From NCBI RefSeq assembly GCF_001679725.1, contig NZ_CP016282.1, positions 2,790,001-2,854,000 of the forward strand: DNA of 64,000 nt, read 5' to 3'. Shown here piece by piece: positions 61,405 through 64,000 of the stretch (positions are counted from its first letter, which is position 1; each line of letters opens with the position of its first letter). Made by a program: the position numbers and the translations under genes. Source of the stretch: Cryobacterium arcticum. GTDB taxonomy: Bacteria > Actinomycetota > Actinomycetes > Actinomycetales > Microbacteriaceae. The notes beneath the pieces are model-generated. The model was not told the DNA's origin and made no database searches. It saw only the letters and a program-made list of their open reading frames with translations.

Positions 61405-61870
61405 TCAGCGTCCGAGCAACTCGGCGAGCGCCCCGAGAACCGCGACCTGCCCCTTCACCAGCTTCTCCCGCGCCTCCGGGATACTCACCCAGCGCGCATC
61501 GTCGATCTCGGGGAACTGCTTGATAGTGCCCGATCCCCTGGGCCACTCGAGGTCGAAGGTGTTGCTCGCCACCCTCTCCACAGCGAGGTCGGAACGGGCG
61601 GCGAACACCGTGACCACCTTCCCCGAGGGCTGGCGGAACCCCCAGCTGCACATAGTCCGCGGCCGGAGCCGGAACGCCGATCTCTTCCTCGAACTCTCGC
61701 CTGGCCACCGTGAACGGATCCTCTCCCGGCTCGTACTCCCCCTTGGGGATCGACCAGGCCGCGGCATCCTTGCGCGCCCAGAACGGCCCACCCATGTGGG
61801 CGATCCACACCTGCAGAACCCCGGCATCCGTCACCCGATACAGCAGGATGCCCGCACTGAACACGGTCAT
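61405..61870 (-). pseudogene. NUDIX hydrolase with +1 frameshift
   Basis: The N-terminal half reads MTVFSAGILLYRVTDAGVLQVW and carries a complete NUDIX box G-x5-E-x7-REFEEEIGV (GEYEPGE ... REFEEEIG). After YVQLG the frame is lost and the natural C-terminus, FRQPSGKVVTVFAAR to GALAELLGR, continues one frame over. The junction is a run of five C (61639-61643, G on the coding strand); four would restore a 154-aa protein, and 466 bases is one more than 155 codons. So a single base was gained there, in the genome or in the assembly. The family hydrolyses nucleoside diphosphate-linked compounds. Confidence 0.85.
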
Positions 61871-61938
61871 CGCGCTGCTCCCCGCGTCAGGGCCGCCAAC
61901 GTGCCCGCCCGCGCAATCCAGCGCTTCGCTCCGTCCAT
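61867..61938 (-). CDS. Possible 23-aa leader peptide before NUDIX gene
   Basis: ATG 61938 opens a 23-residue frame (MDGAKRWIARAGTLAALTRG, then AAR) whose TGA overlaps the NUDIX ATG. It is preceded by TAGGAGC. The overlap suggests translational coupling, but its size makes chance a real alternative. Confidence 0.3.
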   Translation of the reverse strand: MDGAKRWIARAGTLAALTRGAAR

Positions 61939-62169
61939 GCTCCTAGTGTCACACCGCGCTCCACGCTTTCGCGGCACAGGCCCTGGCAGCGCCGCAACAT
62001 AGGCAAAAGTGAGATTAGAAGGATGCGCGCGGCGAATTCGTCCTATCGATGTCGCGATGTCCCTTTAATCGTGCTGCGCCATAGCCTGGGGTGCTCCGGC
62101 TAGTGCCCAGGCGCCCCGTGAGCCGCACGGTGAGGGCCGCTCAACGGATGCGACACCCACTGGGCAACC
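61939..62169. other. Intergenic region between NUDIX and RHH genes
   Basis: No coding frame or RNA gene recognised in these 231 bases; the operator array of the RHH operon begins at 62170. Confidence 0.4.
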
Positions 62170-62230
62170 TGACACCACTAATTCCATATCTGACACCACA
62201 AAACCTTGCGGTGACACCACAGTGGTGTCA
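62170..62230 (+). promoter_or_regulatory. Phased TGACACCAC operator array
   Basis: TGACACCAC at 62170, 62191 and 62212: spacing exactly 21 bases, two helical turns. The last copy is joined, around one central A (62221), to its inverted copy GTGGTGTCA (62222-62230), forming a perfect palindrome from 62211 to 62231. The array ends 10 bases before the ATG of the ribbon-helix-helix gene, over the likely promoter (-35 TTGCGG 62206-62211). Typical of cooperative autoregulation. Confidence 0.8.
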
Positions 62231-62240
62231 CACTGAAGTC

Positions 62241-62729
62241 ATGGAACTCGCACCCTACGTCACCGACCTTCAGCGGCAGCTTCTCGAGGCCGCGGAGACC
62301 GGCAGCGACGACACCCGCGCGTTGGCCGAACGGCTTGCCGCGGGGCTCGACGCGGCCGCGCGGCTGGTGCTGCTCGACGTGCTGTCGGCCGCGGCCGGCG
62401 AGATCACCCGTGACCTCGCCCCCGGGTCGGTGGACCTGCGGCTGCGCGGGCGCGAGGTGGAGTTCGTCGTGACAGCGCCCACGGCCGAGCAGGAGGGCGA
62501 CGACGGCTCCGCCGCATCCGTCGACCTGGACGATGTGAGCACCTCACGCACGACGCTGCGCCTGCCCGATGCCCTCAAGGCGCGGGTCGACGAGGCGGCC
62601 CTGGCCGACGGCCTGTCGGTCAACACCTGGCTGGTGCGCGCAATCGCGGCCGCGGTTCAGCCCAAACAACGACGCTCCGCGCAGCGCACCCTGCGCACCG
62701 GCGACAACTTCGCGGGCTGGGCGCGCTAA
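62241..62729 (+). CDS. Ribbon-helix-helix (HicB/Arc-like) protein
   Basis: 162 aa. Residues 1-90 are an uncharacterised acidic helical domain (DLQRQLLEAAETGSDDTRALAERLAAGLDAAARLVLLDVLSAAAGE, pieces). Residues about 105-145 are the RHH: SRTTLRLPDALKARVDEAALADGLSVNTWLVRAIAAAV (pieces), which inserts a beta-strand (TTLRL) into the DNA groove. No toxin gene follows; next are a DUF4097 protein and an ABC ATPase. It likely represses its own operon through the TGACACCAC array. Confidence 0.85.
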   Translation: MELAPYVTDLQRQLLEAAETGSDDTRALAERLAAGLDAAARLVLLDVLSAAAGEITRDLAPGSVDLRLRGREVEFVVTAPTAEQEGDDGSAASVDLDDVSTSRTTLRLPDALKARVDEAALADGLSVNTWLVRAIAAAVQPKQRRSAQRTLRTGDNFAGWAR

Positions 62730-62822
62730 GCCCAGGCCCCGCCGTACCACCAGCTCCGCACAGCCGCGGGGCCGGTCGACCATACCCAAAAATGCCCGAG
62801 CCCACGAAAGGCAGGCGTCAGC

Positions 62823-63668
62823 ATGCCCAGCTTCCCCACCCCTACCCCGATCGATCTGGCCGTCAACCTGCAGGTCGGCGACCTCGAGATCGTGGCCGGC
62901 GACCGCACCGAGACCGTCGTGACCGTGTCGCCGAGCAACCCCGCCAAGGCCGTCGACCGTCGCGGCGCGGAGGAGACCCGCGTCGATTTCGACGGCCAGC
63001 GGCTCACCGTGACCGGCCCACGGCCTCGGCTCAGCTGGATCGGCCCTACCGAGTCCGTCGACGTGCGAGTGGAACTGCCGGCGGGGTCGCGGCTCACCGC
63101 GGAGATCGCGGTGGGCGGCGTGCACACCTCCGGCCGGCTCGGCGCCACCCGCATCAAGTGCTCCATGGGCGCGGTGGACGTTGACGGCACCGGCGACCTC
63201 TGGCTGCGCGCCGGGCACGGCACCATCAGCGTCAACGGCATCGCGGGCGGCGCCGAGATCACGGCCGACCACGGGCAGATCCGGGTCGGCAGCGTGGCCG
63301 GCGACGCGCTCCTCAAGGCCTCGCACGGCAGCATCGAGATCGGTGAGTCGGGTGGCGACCTGGACGCCAAGCTCTCCTACGGCGACCTCGAGATCACCCG
63401 GGCGCTCGCCTCGGTGACCGCGAAGACCGCCTACGGCAGCATCCGGTTGACCGAGGTCTCGGGCGGGTCGGTACAGGTGGAGAGCGGCTACGGCCAGGTC
63501 ACCATCGGCGTGCGGCCCGGCGTGGCCGCCTGGCTCGATCTCGCCTCGAAGGACGGCCGGGTGCGCAACCACCTCGAGGCCGACCGCGCCCCGGCAGAGT
63601 CCGAGCCCACCGTCGCGGTGCGCGCACGCACCCAGTACGGCGACATCACCGTGCGGCACGCCCCGTAA
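62823..63668 (+). CDS. DUF4097 beta-strand-repeat protein
   Basis: 281 aa, all-beta repeated strands: AGHGTISVNGIAG, ADHGQIRVGSVAG, ASHGSIEIGESGG, LSYGDLEITRA, TAYGSIRLTEVSG, SGYGQVTIGV. This right-handed helix-like DUF4097 fold (putative adhesin/envelope stress domain) has no signal peptide here, so it is probably cytoplasmic. Located between the RHH regulator and an ABC ATPase; may sense a ligand or the membrane. Confidence 0.85.
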   Translation: MPSFPTPTPIDLAVNLQVGDLEIVAGDRTETVVTVSPSNPAKAVDRRGAEETRVDFDGQRLTVTGPRPRLSWIGPTESVDVRVELPAGSRLTAEIAVGGVHTSGRLGATRIKCSMGAVDVDGTGDLWLRAGHGTISVNGIAGGAEITADHGQIRVGSVAGDALLKASHGSIEIGESGGDLDAKLSYGDLEITRALASVTAKTAYGSIRLTEVSGGSVQVESGYGQVTIGVRPGVAAWLDLASKDGRVRNHLEADRAPAESEPTVAVRARTQYGDITVRHAP

Positions 63669-63704
63669 CGGGCGCGCGCCGATCAGCCACAGAAACACCC
63701 GTCA

Positions 63705-63728
63705 GAACCACCCACAGAACCACCCACA
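63705..63728 (+). repeat. Two direct 12-bp repeats
   Basis: GAACCACCCACA twice in a row (63705-63716, 63717-63728), with a partial third unit, in the short leader of the ABC ATPase gene. Confidence 0.8.
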
Positions 63729-63743
63729 GAAGGGAACCACACC

Positions 63744-64000
63744 ATGAGCGACACCCTCACCCGGCACCCGGCGATCCGGGTGCAGAACATCGAGAAGTCC
63801 TACAAGGAGCTGCACGTGCTGCGCGGCGTCAGCTTCGACGTCGCCCCGGGCAGCATCTTCGCCCTGCTCGGCTCCAATGGCGCAGGAAAGACCACCCTGC
63901 TGCGCATCCTGTCGACCCTGCTCCGGTTCGACGCCGGCACCGCGGCCGTCAACGGACACGACGTCGCCACCGAGCCGCTCGAGGTGCGCACCTCCATCAG
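63744..64000 (+). CDS. ABC transporter ATPase (DrrA-like), N-terminal part
   Basis: First 85 residues only; the gene runs off the right edge. Walker A is GSNGAGKTT in ALLGSNGAGKTTLLRIL, preceded by VQNIEKSYKELHVLRGVSFDV, the form found in DrrA-type drug/lipid exporter ATPases. AGAAGGGAA precedes the ATG. Expected partner permease lies outside the window. Third gene of the RHH-DUF4097 operon. Confidence 0.88.
   Translation, partial: MSDTLTRHPAIRVQNIEKSYKELHVLRGVSFDVAPGSIFALLGSNGAGKTTLLRILSTLLRFDAGTAAVNGHDVATEPLEVRTSI

Noticed and set aside
62241..62729. Classical HicAB toxin-antitoxin pair
   Set aside because: No HicA-like or other toxin gene precedes or follows; the neighbours are DUF4097 and ABC genes.

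Overview
The window is high-GC actinobacterial chromosomal DNA. The mix of families (CtaF-type oxidase subunit, DUF2207, GAP/Sap-type and DUF3618-like proteins, F420-type nitroreductase, actinobacterial TetR/LacI/HxlR regulators), the many leaderless-looking starts and the codon use point to Microbacteriaceae. Cryobacterium is my best guess, not proven. No rRNA, tRNA, insertion sequence, prophage or CRISPR array was seen; the region reads as a mosaic of short operons separated by GC-rich palindromic repeat clusters.

Layout. 1-2.4 kb: end of a MOSC protein, an orphan DarT-like ADP-ribosyltransferase, an isolated ctaF and a DUF985 cupin. 2.6-6 kb: a class I c-di-GMP (GEMM) riboswitch directly in front of a secreted WxL-like protein, followed by a DUF916-like membrane-anchored partner and a GGDEF-EAL protein, so the second messenger, its sensor RNA, the target surface proteins and a turnover enzyme lie together. 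6-14 kb: GAP-family membrane protein, cardiolipin synthase, META lipoprotein, SLT/aggregation-factor-like protein, quinone oxidoreductase and a second c-di-GMP enzyme (TPR-GGDEF). 14-28.4 kb: mostly single genes (LLM flavin oxidoreductase, HAD, GNAT, DUF2207, two aldo/keto reductases, PAP2, HxlR and MmyB-type regulators, F420-type oxidoreductase) with two DUF7715-like paralogs, one broken by a stop codon. 28.4-37.9 kb: FAD monooxygenase pair, MFS, glutaredoxin-like, SDR, WS/DGAT acyltransferase, hemerythrin, lipoprotein.

38-51.2 kb is the main catabolic locus. A nickel/peptide-type ABC importer (binding protein, fused double ATPase, two permeases) is followed by four translationally coupled genes: an isochorismatase-family amidohydrolase, two DUF1989 proteins (UAAP1/UAAP2, known as carboxyguanidine deiminase CgdAB) and allophanate hydrolase, then an MFS exporter. 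No guanidine/urea carboxylase is present. A metallo-amidohydrolase and a TetR regulator are divergently transcribed, and both divergent promoters carry the same operator-like sequence. The likely job is import and complete nitrogen release from a urea- or guanidine-derived compound such as biuret or guanylurea.

51.6-64 kb: TetR plus NmrA-like oxidoreductase; a LacI-controlled sugar ABC importer (no own ATPase) with a GH133-type debranching glucosidase; two small envelope/stress-type proteins with a strong terminator; a frameshifted NUDIX hydrolase; and the start of an operon of a ribbon-helix-helix protein, a DUF4097 protein and a DrrA-type ABC ATPase, preceded by a 21-bp-phased TGACACCAC operator array.
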